Shown: positions 51,199-59,691 of the stretch, in pieces
Position numbering within the stretch: the first letter of the stretch is position 1
Layout: every line of letters starts with the position of its first letter
Origin: Chersky-806 sp038252255
GTDB lineage: Bacteria > Actinomycetota > Acidimicrobiia > IMCC26256 > JAENVU01
Length of the DNA stretch: 64,000 nt
Direction: 5' to 3'
Assembly (NCBI GenBank): GCA_038252255.1
Contig: JBBSAM010000005.1
Coordinates: forward strand, 123,495 to 187,494
Notes under the pieces: model-generated
Seen by the model: only the letters and a program-made list of their open reading frames with translations
The model's database searches: none
Told to the model about the DNA's origin: nothing
Translations under genes and position numbers: made by a program

Positions 51199-51420
51199 AA
51201 CTGCCTCCCAGGTAAAGCGGTAGGGGGAAAGTGAACCACGGGTGCGAGCGGGCGGTCCAGGGCTACAGGGCGTCACGTGTTGTCGTGGACGGCTGCGCCT
51301 ACCTCGGTCTGGAAATGGGGGATCAGGCGCCGTATCGGAGAACAGATGACCTTCGCCCCTGGCTCTTGGCAGGACCAGGACATGCCCCTACCCTCTGGGC
51401 ACAGGACGAAGGGGGGCGGC

Positions 51421-52005
51421 ATGAAGCGCTTGCAGGGGCTCGCCGTGGTAGTCGTCCTGCTGGTCTCGATGGTCGCGGGGGTGGGTGAGGCGTCAGCTGC
51501 CCCGCCGCTGATCAGGACCTGCACGAAGATCAGGAACAACAAGGCGAAGGTCGTGGGCTTCCTCGCAACGTGCCGGATCGGCAGGGAGACCTCCGATACC
51601 TGGGAGCTGCAGAGCAGGGTGGCGACCTACAAGGCGTGCACCAGCTCGATGATCCACGACGAGGACGTGCTCGACGTGCAGTTCCCGGACGCCGTTGCCA
51701 ATGCGATCTCGCACTGTCCGCTCGCGTGGCCGGGGCCATACGGCTCGCCGCCGTCGTACCCGACGACACCTTCCGCGCCGTCGAGCATCACGACGTGCAC
51801 GAACATCAAGAGCAAGATGACGGTGAGCCTGACGGGGACGTGCAAGGGCAAGAAGGTCAAGGACCGTTGGGTGAACCGACTCGTGTATGCGGACTACCGG
51901 GCCTGCACGCATCAGTTCATCTCGGACCAGTCGGCGAACCAGTACTGGCCGTTCGCGGTCGCGTATGCGGACGTGACGTCAACCTGTCCCGTCGCCTGGC
52001 CGTAG
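51421..52005 (+). CDS. Exported protein with a duplicated four-cysteine domain
   Basis: The 194-residue protein has a Sec signal peptide (about 1-26, ending EASA) and two tandem copies of a domain of about 70 residues (33-104 and 125-194). Cysteines fall at 34, 51, 73, 99 and 126, 141, 162, 189, and each copy shares TCTxI at its start, YxACT in the middle and a closing CP(L/V)AWP. Two disulfides per copy are likely. The copies are joined by a Pro/Ser/Thr linker. I do not recognise the domain. AAGGGGGGCGG precedes ATG 51421, and TACCCT at about 51387-51392 may be the promoter. Confidence 0.75.
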   Translation: MKRLQGLAVVVVLLVSMVAGVGEASAAPPLIRTCTKIRNNKAKVVGFLATCRIGRETSDTWELQSRVATYKACTSSMIHDEDVLDVQFPDAVANAISHCPLAWPGPYGSPPSYPTTPSAPSSITTCTNIKSKMTVSLTGTCKGKKVKDRWVNRLVYADYRACTHQFISDQSANQYWPFAVAYADVTSTCPVAWP

Positions 52006-52278
52006 GGCTGACCGCCCGAAAGAGGGCTCAACAGCCGGCGCTGCACCTTGCTCGGGATCGTGACCGGCGGCCCGTCGACGGCCACGACTCGTAGTGGCCC
52101 CAGCGCCTCGAATTGCATTCTGCCCCCACGTCGATCGGCCAGGAGATTGGTAGGCGCCTGGCGCGCATCAGCAGCAGGCGGTCGAGATCGTCGTGACGAT
52201 CTCCTGCTCGACCCCTGCTGTGTTCTTCGGTCGTCCTAAGGTGTCCCGCTGGGCAGCCAGAGAGAGGGAGACACCGCA

Positions 52279-52803
52279 ATGCCTCCGGTGAAGCGCACCA
52301 CGAAGAAGACCTCGAAGGCTACGAAGAAGACGACCGCGAAGGTTGCGAAGCAGGCGGCCCGGAAGACCAAGACGGCGGCCACGAAGCCGCGTGGACCGCG
52401 CAAGGGGTCGATGACTGCAGCGCACAAGTCTGCACTGGCGGAAGGCCGGGAGGCGTCACGTCACGTCCGCGCCTACATGGACGCGCTGGAGATCAGCAAG
52501 CCGAAGCGAGGCCGCAAGCTCGACCCGGCGTCGGTGAGGAAGCGCATCGCGCTGATCGACGAGCAGGTGAAGAAGGCTCGCGGCTTTGAGAAGCTGAACC
52601 TGCTCGCGGACAAGGAGGCACTCCAGGGCAAGTTGGCGGGCTCCGGTTCCGTGCAGGTTGATGTCAGCGCGCTGCGACGGGACTTCATTCGCTCCGCGAA
52701 GAGCTTCGGTGAACGCAAGGGTCTGAGCTACGCGACCTGGCGTGCGGCCGGTGTACCGGCCGACGACTTGAAGGCCGCCGGCATCAAGCGCACGCGGAGC
52801 TAG
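52279..52803 (+). CDS. Histone-tail-like basic protein, conserved in actinobacteria
   Basis: The 174-residue protein has a Lys/Thr/Ala-rich N-terminus (about 1-45, resembling histone H1 tails: TKKTSKATKKTTAK), a helical middle (about 52-125) and a C-terminal segment FGERKGLSYATWRAAGVPADDLKAAGI that is typical of a conserved actinobacterial family of unknown function. The tail suggests nucleic-acid binding. GGGAG precedes ATG 52279. The TAG stop shares CTAG (52800-52803) with the convergent gene. Confidence 0.78.
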   Translation: MPPVKRTTKKTSKATKKTTAKVAKQAARKTKTAATKPRGPRKGSMTAAHKSALAEGREASRHVRAYMDALEISKPKRGRKLDPASVRKRIALIDEQVKKARGFEKLNLLADKEALQGKLAGSGSVQVDVSALRRDFIRSAKSFGERKGLSYATWRAAGVPADDLKAAGIKRTRS

Positions 52804-53249
52804 CCCGGCGAGGACCCGGTCGCCCCCGAGGCGCGGCGCAAGGCCTCGGGCAATGCCTGCGGTCCACGACTGCGCAGCGCCGACACCGACTCGGGCACGT
52901 CACAGGCTTGTTGCACCTGCCGGTCGATCGGGGAGCCGGCGGGATCTCGCAGGATGAACCGGCACCCGTACTCCGTCTCGATCGACATCGACTCGGCCAT
53001 CAGGCCCTCTTCGACATCGACGATTACCCCGTCGTCGCCGGGGTACAGGGCGCGCAGGTACTCGGGTGCGAAGACGGCAACCCCCGCGACCTCGCCGACC
53101 GGTTCGCTGTCGGGACCGGGCCAGAAGTCCTCGTAGAGGAACGGCGCGGTCGACTCGCAACAGCCCGTCCCGATCGTGAACACCAGCGCGCCGCGACGAT
53201 CACGCTTCGCCCGTTCGACGACGCGCGCCGCCGCCGCGGTGCCGGTCAC
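52800..53249 (-). CDS. DUF779 protein coupled to aldehyde dehydrogenase
   Basis: This 149-residue protein matches DUF779, found next to acetaldehyde/aldehyde dehydrogenase genes: RGALVFTIGTGCCESTAPFLY near the N-terminus with a Cys pair, and VIVDVEEG later. The start GTG 53249 lies two bases after the dehydrogenase stop, so the pair is co-translated. Function of DUF779 is not known; a role with the dehydrogenase is inferred from the recurrent neighbourhood. Confidence 0.85.
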   Translation of the reverse strand: MTGTAAAARVVERAKRDRRGALVFTIGTGCCESTAPFLYEDFWPGPDSEPVGEVAGVAVFAPEYLRALYPGDDGVIVDVEEGLMAESMSIETEYGCRFILRDPAGSPIDRQVQQACDVPESVSALRSRGPQALPEALRRASGATGSSPG

Positions 53250-53251
53250 TC

Positions 53252-54760
53252 TCAAATGTTGCTGCTCAGGGCGGCGAAGTGGAGGTAGCCGTTGCGATCG
53301 GTGGCGGTGTTCTGCCACACGTGCTTGATCTGGCGGTACTCGTTGTACCCGTAGTCACCGAGCTCGCGCCCGATGCCGGACTGCTTGTAGCCACCGAACG
53401 GCTGCGTCGGCGTGATCATGTGGTAGTCGTTGATCCACACGGTGCCGGTGCGCATGCTCGCCGCGACCGAGTGTGCCCGCTCGAGGTTCTTCGACCACAC
53501 GCCGCCGCCGAGACCGTAGATCGAGTCGTTCGCGATCTTGATCGCCTCGTCGTCGGAGTCGAACGGGATCACGCACAGCACCGGGCCGAAGATCTCCTCC
53601 TGTGCGATCTTCATCGAGTTGTCGGCCTCGAAGATCGTCGGGAGGTAGTACGCGCTCTGGTCGAGCCCGTCGGCCAAGTTGGCCGGCTTGGAGCCACCAC
53701 ACAACAGCTTGGCGCCTTCGTCGAGCCCCAGCTTCACGTAGCGCTCGGTGGTGTCGACCTGGCTCGGTGCGACCAGCGGCCCGAGGTCGGTGGCCATGTC
53801 CATGTTGTCGCCGATGACGATCTTCCCGGCGCGCTCCACGAGCATGCCGACGAACTCGTCGTAGATGTTGCGCGAGACCAACGCTCGCGTACCCGACTCG
53901 CACACCTGGCCGTTGTGGAAGAACGTTCCCCACAGCACGCCCGCGGCCGCGAGGTCGAGGTCGGCATCGTCGAGCACGATGTTCGCCGACTTGCCGCCGA
54001 GCTCGAGGGTCACCTTCTTCACGGTGCCGGACGCGAGCTGCATGATGCGCCGCCCGACTTCGGTGGAACCCGTGAACGCGACCTTGTCGACGAGTGGGTG
54101 CTGGGCGAGCTCCTCGCCCGCGCTGCCACCGGGGCCCGTGATCAGATTCACGACTCCCGGTGGGATGTCGGCCTCTTCGACCGCCTTCACCATCTCGATC
54201 GCGCTGAGCGAGGTGAAGCTCGCCGGCTTCAGCACGACGCAGTTGCCGGCCGCGATCGCGGGACCGATCTTCCAGCCGGCCATGAGGAACGGGAAGTTCC
54301 ACGGGACGATCCCGCTGCACACGCCGAACGGCTCTCGCCGCACGATGCTCTTGGCGGGCGGGAACGGGCTCTCGCCGCGCTCGATGATGTCGGGCTCGTT
54401 CTCCGCGCAATCGGCGAATGCCTGGAAGGTGGAGACGGCGCCCGGGACATCGGCGAACATCGCCTTCTTGATCGTGCCACCACCGTCGCGAGCCTCGATC
54501 TCGGCAATCTCCGCGCTGCGCCCATTGATGATCTCGGCGACCGCGCGCAGCTTCTCGGCGCGTTCCTTACCTGGCATCTTCGGCCAGGGCCCGTCGTCGA
54601 AGGCTCTGCGTGCGGCTTCCACCGCACGCTTCGCGTCGTCGCGTCCGGCCTTCGCGATGTCGGCGATCTTCTCGCCGGTCGACGGTGCGTAGGTGGGGAA
54701 GGTCTCGCCCGATTGCGCGTCGACCCAGGCACCGTCGATGAACAGCTGTGCGCCCCCCAT
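53252..54760 (-). CDS. NAD(P)-dependent aldehyde dehydrogenase
   Basis: The 502-residue enzyme oxidises aldehydes to acids. It shows VPWNFPFLMAGWKIGPAIAAGN, the general base Glu in VTLELGGKSANIV (about 265), the nucleophile Cys in FFHNGQVCESGTRAL (about 299), QEEIFGPVL and PFGGYKQSGIGRELG. Substrate is not predictable; betaine aldehyde and medium-chain aldehydes are possible. ATG 54760 follows GGAGAGGAG (a GTG at 54763 is adjacent). Confidence 0.94.
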   Translation of the reverse strand: MGGAQLFIDGAWVDAQSGETFPTYAPSTGEKIADIAKAGRDDAKRAVEAARRAFDDGPWPKMPGKERAEKLRAVAEIINGRSAEIAEIEARDGGGTIKKAMFADVPGAVSTFQAFADCAENEPDIIERGESPFPPAKSIVRREPFGVCSGIVPWNFPFLMAGWKIGPAIAAGNCVVLKPASFTSLSAIEMVKAVEEADIPPGVVNLITGPGGSAGEELAQHPLVDKVAFTGSTEVGRRIMQLASGTVKKVTLELGGKSANIVLDDADLDLAAAGVLWGTFFHNGQVCESGTRALVSRNIYDEFVGMLVERAGKIVIGDNMDMATDLGPLVAPSQVDTTERYVKLGLDEGAKLLCGGSKPANLADGLDQSAYYLPTIFEADNSMKIAQEEIFGPVLCVIPFDSDDEAIKIANDSIYGLGGGVWSKNLERAHSVAASMRTGTVWINDYHMITPTQPFGGYKQSGIGRELGDYGYNEYRQIKHVWQNTATDRNGYLHFAALSSNI

Positions 54761-54895
54761 CACTGACTCCTCTCCGAGGGATGTGTCGGCTCGTCAGGCT
54801 ACGGGCGTGCCGGCTGTGGGTCCACCCGATCCCGGCGGGACGGATCGGGGGATCGAGATTAGGGTTCCGGATCCGCGGCGAACGGAGGGTCCGGC

Positions 54896-55207
54896 ATGTG
54901 GGGGCAGCTCATCACGACTCGTCTGAAGCCCGGCAGGGAAGCTGATCTGCAGGTGCTGGTCGACCAGCTCCGGGCCGCGGAGCAGCCGGGCTCCGGCCTC
55001 GTGCGCTCGACTGCGATGCAGGACCAGAACGACCCCGGCCGGGTCTACATGCTGGTCGTCTTCGAGAGTGAGGAGGCGGCGCGGGCGCGCGAGAAGGATC
55101 CGCGACGCGAGGCGGGTCTCCAGGCCGCGAGGGCGACGATGGCGGAGATCTTCGACGGCGCTCCGGAGTTCGTCGACCTGAACATCGTGGACGAGGTGGC
55201 GCAGTAG
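54896..55207 (+). CDS. Small alpha/beta-barrel (ABM-like) protein
   Basis: The 103-residue protein has a dimeric alpha/beta-barrel pattern: MWGQLITTRLKPGREADLQVLVDQL, then VRSTAMQDQNDPGRVYMLVVFESEEAARAREKDP, as in antibiotic-biosynthesis-monooxygenase-like proteins. No catalytic residue can be named. GGAGG lies 7 nt before ATG 54896; a TAGGGT box lies further upstream. Confidence 0.75.
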   Translation: MWGQLITTRLKPGREADLQVLVDQLRAAEQPGSGLVRSTAMQDQNDPGRVYMLVVFESEEAARAREKDPRREAGLQAARATMAEIFDGAPEFVDLNIVDEVAQ

Positions 55208-55321
55208 GCGTCCGCTCTGTTTACTGTGCGTCGTGAAGGATGTAGACCGTCGGGTGCAGGGAGCAGGGTGTCTTCACCGATCAGTGGTCAATCGCCGGTC
55301 GGGACAGCGGACGGGGCAGGC

Positions 55322-56329
55322 ATGAGAGTCGGTTGGCCGCAAGCGCGTCTCTCCAGGTTGGGCGTGTTCGTCGGAGTGGTCGCGTTGGTGTTCGCCGCGG
55401 CCGGAGCCGGATCGGTCGCGGGTGCGGCATCGGAGGTACCGACGCCGGTACCGCAGGGCCCGAAGATGATCAAGCGACTCGTCCCGCCGCAGGGACAGCT
55501 CAGGAGCTTCGCGGCGCCGGCGCAACGGCTCCTGCTGCACTCGAAGAAGGCACACGGTCCCGTGGCGAACGTGCCGCAGGTGTACCTCGTGTTCTGGGGC
55601 AGCCAGTGGTCGAACGATCCGGCGGGTGCCGCTCCGGCGCTGCAAGCCTTCTATCGCGGCCTGGGTGGGGCCGACGACGCCTGGAGCAACATCATGAGCC
55701 AGTACTGCTCCAAGCCGGCGAAGGGGGCGGTGCTACCGACCGCGAGCTGCGACGCCAAGAGCAAGTACGTCAAGCACCCCGCGACGACCCCGCTGCGCGG
55801 AGTCTGGTTCGACAACGCGAGCGCCGTCCCTCAGACCTCGGGGTTCTTTGACCTCGCACTCGAGACGGCGCGCGCAGCCCGGCACTTCGGGAAGACCTCG
55901 GCGAAGCTCAATCGCGATGTGCAGTACGTCATCGCGAGCCCGAGCGGAGCACACCCCGACGGTTTCCCGTCCTTCTGCGCGTATCACACAGCAGTGAAGC
56001 TTCCGAAGCAGCTGACCGGAACGACGTCGTCGATGGGGATGCTCGCCTTCACGAACCTTCCGTACGTACCGGATCTCGACCCGGCTTCCTGCGCGGCGAT
56101 CGCGAGCCCGGGCCCGATCGACGGCTATCTCATCTCGGCATCACACGAGTACGCGGAGACGGTCACTGACTACGTCCCCGGCCTTGGCTGGTACGGCACG
56201 GATCTCGGTCACGGTTCCGAGATCGCGGACCTCTGCGACACGACCGACGGCCGGATCACCCTGAACACCGGGACCTTCGCGGTGGAGAGCCTCTTCTCGA
56301 ACGTGGCCAACGGCTGCCGGCTGGGCTGA
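55322..56329 (+). CDS. Exported protein with a His-Glu metalloprotease-like motif
   Basis: The 335-residue protein has a signal peptide (about 1-37, VAGAAS) and one large domain. The segment ISASHEYAETVTDYVPGLGWYG, then EIADLCDT, matches a motif (HE-x2-E, then TD, GWY, EI-x-D-x-C) that I know from uncharacterised secreted proteins of actinobacteria and Chloroflexi, and that resembles a zinc metalloprotease site. The earlier part has VYLVFWGSQW and an alternation of Cys residues. Protease activity is not shown. ATG 55322 was chosen at the signal peptide. Confidence 0.65.
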   Translation: MRVGWPQARLSRLGVFVGVVALVFAAAGAGSVAGAASEVPTPVPQGPKMIKRLVPPQGQLRSFAAPAQRLLLHSKKAHGPVANVPQVYLVFWGSQWSNDPAGAAPALQAFYRGLGGADDAWSNIMSQYCSKPAKGAVLPTASCDAKSKYVKHPATTPLRGVWFDNASAVPQTSGFFDLALETARAARHFGKTSAKLNRDVQYVIASPSGAHPDGFPSFCAYHTAVKLPKQLTGTTSSMGMLAFTNLPYVPDLDPASCAAIASPGPIDGYLISASHEYAETVTDYVPGLGWYGTDLGHGSEIADLCDTTDGRITLNTGTFAVESLFSNVANGCRLG

Positions 56330-56463
56330 GCGCCGTAGCGGCGCGCGACATGGGTGACGCGACGCTGTGACGCTCCGGGTGGCAGGATGGCATCCTCGGT
56401 CGGCGTCGCCGGCCGGAACGTGGTGGGGATCGCTCCTCACCTGACGAAGCGAAGGGGCAGCGC

Positions 56464-57096
56464 ATGTACTTGTTCACACGACGTACCCGTCTCACTCCTG
56501 GAAACGGCTCCGCGGGAGTGGAGTGGGCCGGCCAGGTCGCCGCCAAGGTCAAGGAAGTCACCGGGCACGAGATCGAGCTGTGGGGCACCGTCTACTCGCC
56601 GGGCTTCGGCACCATCTCCTGGACGGGATGGTTCGAGGACCTGGTCTCTCTGGAGGCCGTCGGCGACAAGTTGCAGTCGGACTCCGCGATGGAGAAGCTG
56701 AGCAACGCCGGGAGCAAGTACACCGACGGAAGTTTGGATGACGGCCTGATCCAGCCGGTCTACGGCACGCCGGTACCCACCCCGATCCAGTACGTGGGCG
56801 GCGCAGTGGCGGTTGCCGCGGCGGGGAACATCGAGCGGGCAATGGCGGCAGGAGTCGAGATCGCGCAGAAGTCCGAAGCCATCACGGGTCTGCCGACCGT
56901 GTTCGGCCGGTCGATCACGGGGCCGTACGGCGCCGTCGGCTGGCTGACCGGCTACGAGAACGCGGCCGCGATGGAGAAGGCCGACAGCGCGTTGTCCTCC
57001 GATTCGAGCTGGCTGAAGCTGCTCGACTCGACCGAGGGCTGCTTCGCGGCAGACGCGAACGTCACGCAGGCCACCATCTACCGGCGGCTCGGCTGA
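56464..57096 (+). CDS. Uncharacterised protein made of two similar halves
   Basis: The 210-residue protein appears to be an internal duplication (about 1-100 and 108-210). Both halves have a first strand, a long helix with VAAKVKEVTGHEIELWG and EIAQKSEAITGLPTVFG, a strand with WTGWFEDLVSLE and WLTGYENAAAME, and a helix (DKLQSDSAMEKL, DSALSSDSSWLKL). The pattern suggests an alpha/beta (ferredoxin-like) pair. No catalytic motif is recognised. A hairpin follows the gene. Confidence 0.65.
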   Translation: MYLFTRRTRLTPGNGSAGVEWAGQVAAKVKEVTGHEIELWGTVYSPGFGTISWTGWFEDLVSLEAVGDKLQSDSAMEKLSNAGSKYTDGSLDDGLIQPVYGTPVPTPIQYVGGAVAVAAAGNIERAMAAGVEIAQKSEAITGLPTVFGRSITGPYGAVGWLTGYENAAAMEKADSALSSDSSWLKLLDSTEGCFAADANVTQATIYRRLG

Positions 57097-57107
57097 TCGC
57101 GGATCGT

Positions 57108-57151
57108 CGGTGTGGGGTTCGCTCGTCGCAGGGCAGCGGAACCCCACACCG
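57108..57151 (+). terminator. Hairpin downstream of 56464-57096
   Basis: GGTGTGGGGTTC (57109-57120) pairs with GAACCCCACACC (57139-57150), and one further pair extends the stem on each side. It lies between two genes on the + strand; no U-tract is present. Confidence 0.6.
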
Positions 57152-57230
57152 TCGGTCGTGGTCGTCGGGTGCTTGGAAGAGTTGAGCCGACGAGTCCCGG
57201 CATGAGCGCATCATCACGAGAGGTACGGAC

Positions 57231-58136
57231 GTGATCGACGGCCAGTCAGGGAGCGTCGCGGAGCTGTGGCGCTACCCGGTGAAGTCCATGCGGGGCGAGC
57301 GCGTCGAGGCGTCCGAGGTCGACGAAGCGGGTCTCACCGGGGACCGAGGGTATGCGGTGAAGGACCCGGTGACCGGCAAGGTCGGCAGCGCGAAGCACCC
57401 CCGGCTGTGGGGTGCCCTTCTGCAGTGCGAGGCCCGCTACCTGGCCTCGCCACGGGCCGGCGAACGCCTCCCTCCGGTATCGATCACGCTCCCCGACGGC
57501 CTCGAGACGGGGAGTGAGGATCCCGACGTCGATCAGCGCCTCTCGGACCTGTTCGGTCGACCGGTGCAGCTGACGACCGTCGCGCCGGACGAAAACCGGT
57601 ACCTCGCGGTGTGGCCGGAGATGGACGGCGTGATTCCGGCCGACTTCCTGGAGCAGAACGCGGTCGAGGGCGCCGAAGCGGATGGCGCGGTCACCGACCT
57701 CTCACTCGCGATGGCTTCGCCTCCCGGCACCTTCTTCGACGTCGCGGCGCTGCACGTCGTCAGCGCCGCGACACTCCGGCGCCTGGGTGAGCTGGAGCCC
57801 GCCAGTCGCTTCGCGGTCCAGCGGTACCGGCCGAACATCGTGATCGATGCACCGAGCGAACCGTTCGCAGAGAACGGCTGGAGCGGAGCCGATCTTCGGT
57901 TCGGCGATGTGCTCACCGCGACTGTCCTGATCCCGACGATGCGCTGCATCATGACGACGCTCGCCCAAGGCGACCTGCCTCGTGACACTGAGGTCCTGCG
58001 TACCGTCACCCGCCACAACCGAATCGAGCTCCCGGGTCTCGGCACCTGGTCGTGCGTCGGCGCCTACGCTGCGGTCAGCGCACCCGGCCGGGTGGAAGTC
58101 GGCGACGAGGTCGCGGTTCAGACACAGCCGACGTGA
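57231..58136 (+). CDS. MOSC domain protein
   Basis: The 301-residue protein has an N-terminal MOSC beta-barrel (about 7-115; SVAELWRYPVKSMRGERVEAS, GLTGDRGYAVKD) and a MOSC domain (about 130-295) with the conserved Cys in PTMRCIMTT that may bind sulfur or the molybdenum cofactor. Proteins of this type take part in sulfur transfer or in reduction of N-hydroxylated substrates. GAGAGG precedes GTG 57231. It is separate from the mobA-fdhD region. Confidence 0.87.
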   Translation: MIDGQSGSVAELWRYPVKSMRGERVEASEVDEAGLTGDRGYAVKDPVTGKVGSAKHPRLWGALLQCEARYLASPRAGERLPPVSITLPDGLETGSEDPDVDQRLSDLFGRPVQLTTVAPDENRYLAVWPEMDGVIPADFLEQNAVEGAEADGAVTDLSLAMASPPGTFFDVAALHVVSAATLRRLGELEPASRFAVQRYRPNIVIDAPSEPFAENGWSGADLRFGDVLTATVLIPTMRCIMTTLAQGDLPRDTEVLRTVTRHNRIELPGLGTWSCVGAYAAVSAPGRVEVGDEVAVQTQPT

Positions 58137-58150
58137 CCGGAGGTCCGAGA

Positions 58151-58918
58151 GTGACGAAGACTGTGATGATCACCGGTGCCGGCTCGGGCTTCGGGAAGGG
58201 TGCCAGCTTGGCCTTGGCGGAGCGTGGTCACAACGTCATCGCCACCACCGAGACGGAGGAGCAGGCGGCGGCACTGCGCTCCGAGGCACCGCAGCTCACC
58301 GTCGAGAAGCTCGACATCACCTCGAACGATGTCACCAAGGCTGCGGGATGGGACATCGACGTACTGATCAACAATGCGGGCGCAGGCCAGACCGGCCCGA
58401 TGGCGGACGTACCCCTCGATCGCGTGCGGCACCTCTTCGAGGTCAACGTGTTCGGCACGCTCGCCGTCACGCAGCAGGTGTTGGCGCGCATGGTGGCCAA
58501 GGGTGCGGGCCGGGTCATCATCGTGTCGTCGATCGCGGGGGTCATGGTCGGACCGTCGTTCGGTCCGTATTCGATGACCAAGCATGCGTTGGAGGCGATG
58601 GGGAAGGCGCTGCGGGCCGAGCTGGCCCCGCAGGGAATCGACGTCACGCTGCTGAACCCGGGTCCGTACCTGACCGGCTTCAACGACCGGATGGCGGATT
58701 CGATGTGGGAGTGGTTCGGCGAGGGTTCGCTCAACGCGCCGGCGACGCCGATGTTCCAGATGATGCGCGACTTCGTGACCGGGGACCAGATGGATCCCGC
58801 CGAGGTCGTGACCCGGATGGTCGAGCTGGTCGAGGCGGACACGACGACGGAGAACAACTTCGTGCCACCCGGGATCCTCGGCGACGTGGCCAGCCAGGTT
58901 GGTGACCAGCTGGAGTAG
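58151..58918 (+). CDS. Short-chain dehydrogenase/reductase
   Basis: The 255-residue SDR shows the nucleotide motif TGAGSGFGKG, NNAGAG, and the catalytic Ser and YxxxK (IIVSSIAG, then YSMTKHALE). Substrate unknown; the long C-terminal loop after NPGPYLTGF is variable. GTG 58151 lies after GGAGG (about 58138-58142), 14 nt from the MOSC gene, so they may be co-transcribed. Confidence 0.9.
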   Translation: MTKTVMITGAGSGFGKGASLALAERGHNVIATTETEEQAAALRSEAPQLTVEKLDITSNDVTKAAGWDIDVLINNAGAGQTGPMADVPLDRVRHLFEVNVFGTLAVTQQVLARMVAKGAGRVIIVSSIAGVMVGPSFGPYSMTKHALEAMGKALRAELAPQGIDVTLLNPGPYLTGFNDRMADSMWEWFGEGSLNAPATPMFQMMRDFVTGDQMDPAEVVTRMVELVEADTTTENNFVPPGILGDVASQVGDQLE

Positions 58919-59084
58919 CCAGCTGCCAGTCGACGCAGTCGCGGAGCTACGGGCGGTGCGCAGCGAGGCCTTGCGGTGGCGCGCCCGGCTTGGCGTGATC
59001 ACGGAACAGAGACGCAATCCGCGCATACCTGACGCGCGAGCCGGAGACACTCATGGAAGAGCGGATCCAACCAGGAGGTTCTTC

Positions 59085-59618
59085 GTGTCGAATGCCGAGC
59101 GCGCGAACGGGTTTGAGCTCGCGGAGGCGCTGGAACCGGCGCCACGTCGCGGCGACCGGATCGCGGACATCGTCAGGATCGCCGAGTTCCTCGGGCCTCC
59201 CGCCTCCGCATCGCCGGCAGAGATCGAGCGATCTGCGCGCGCGGTGTCCGTCGCGGCCGGACACGACGGCGAGCTCTTGAGTGAAGCGTGCCACGAAGCG
59301 CTGCGGCTGGTATCCGAAGGTCGGTGCGCGAGAGGCGTCGTCTCGTTGCTGTCGGAGGCGCGGCGAGAGCTACCGGTCACCGTCGCGGCCGGTGGACCGC
59401 GGATCGTGATCGCTCCCGATCATGGCCGGCTCGTCCTCAAGGTATCCGGCGTCCTGACCGGAGAGCTCGGCGATCAGCTGGTCGAGACGGTGGAGGCGGC
59501 ACTCGCGGTCGCGCCTGCAGTCGCGCTCGACCTTCGCGCCGTCCGTGAGTGGACCGCCGAAGGACTCGAGGGCGTGTCCCTCTGCGCTGAGCGGGGCGTC
59601 GTCTTCGAGGCTTCGTGA
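59085..59618 (+). CDS. Hypothetical protein with STAS-like C-terminal domain
   Basis: GTG 59085 with GGAGG (59074-59078) just upstream gives 177 residues. The N-terminal half is helical; the C-terminal half (about 105-177; RLVLKVSGVLTGELGDQLVETVEAAL, VALDLRAVREWTAEGLEGV) resembles a STAS domain as in anti-sigma-factor antagonists, but without an obvious phospho-Ser/Thr site. No anti-sigma partner is next to it. A frame also runs upstream to 58899, but that part has no features. Confidence 0.55.
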   Translation: MSNAERANGFELAEALEPAPRRGDRIADIVRIAEFLGPPASASPAEIERSARAVSVAAGHDGELLSEACHEALRLVSEGRCARGVVSLLSEARRELPVTVAAGGPRIVIAPDHGRLVLKVSGVLTGELGDQLVETVEAALAVAPAVALDLRAVREWTAEGLEGVSLCAERGVVFEAS

Positions 59619-59691
59619 ACGAACGGATCGAGCTCGGCCTCCTGTCACTCTCCGGTATGGAGCGTGCACGCCGACCCAGCGCGCGCCCGAG

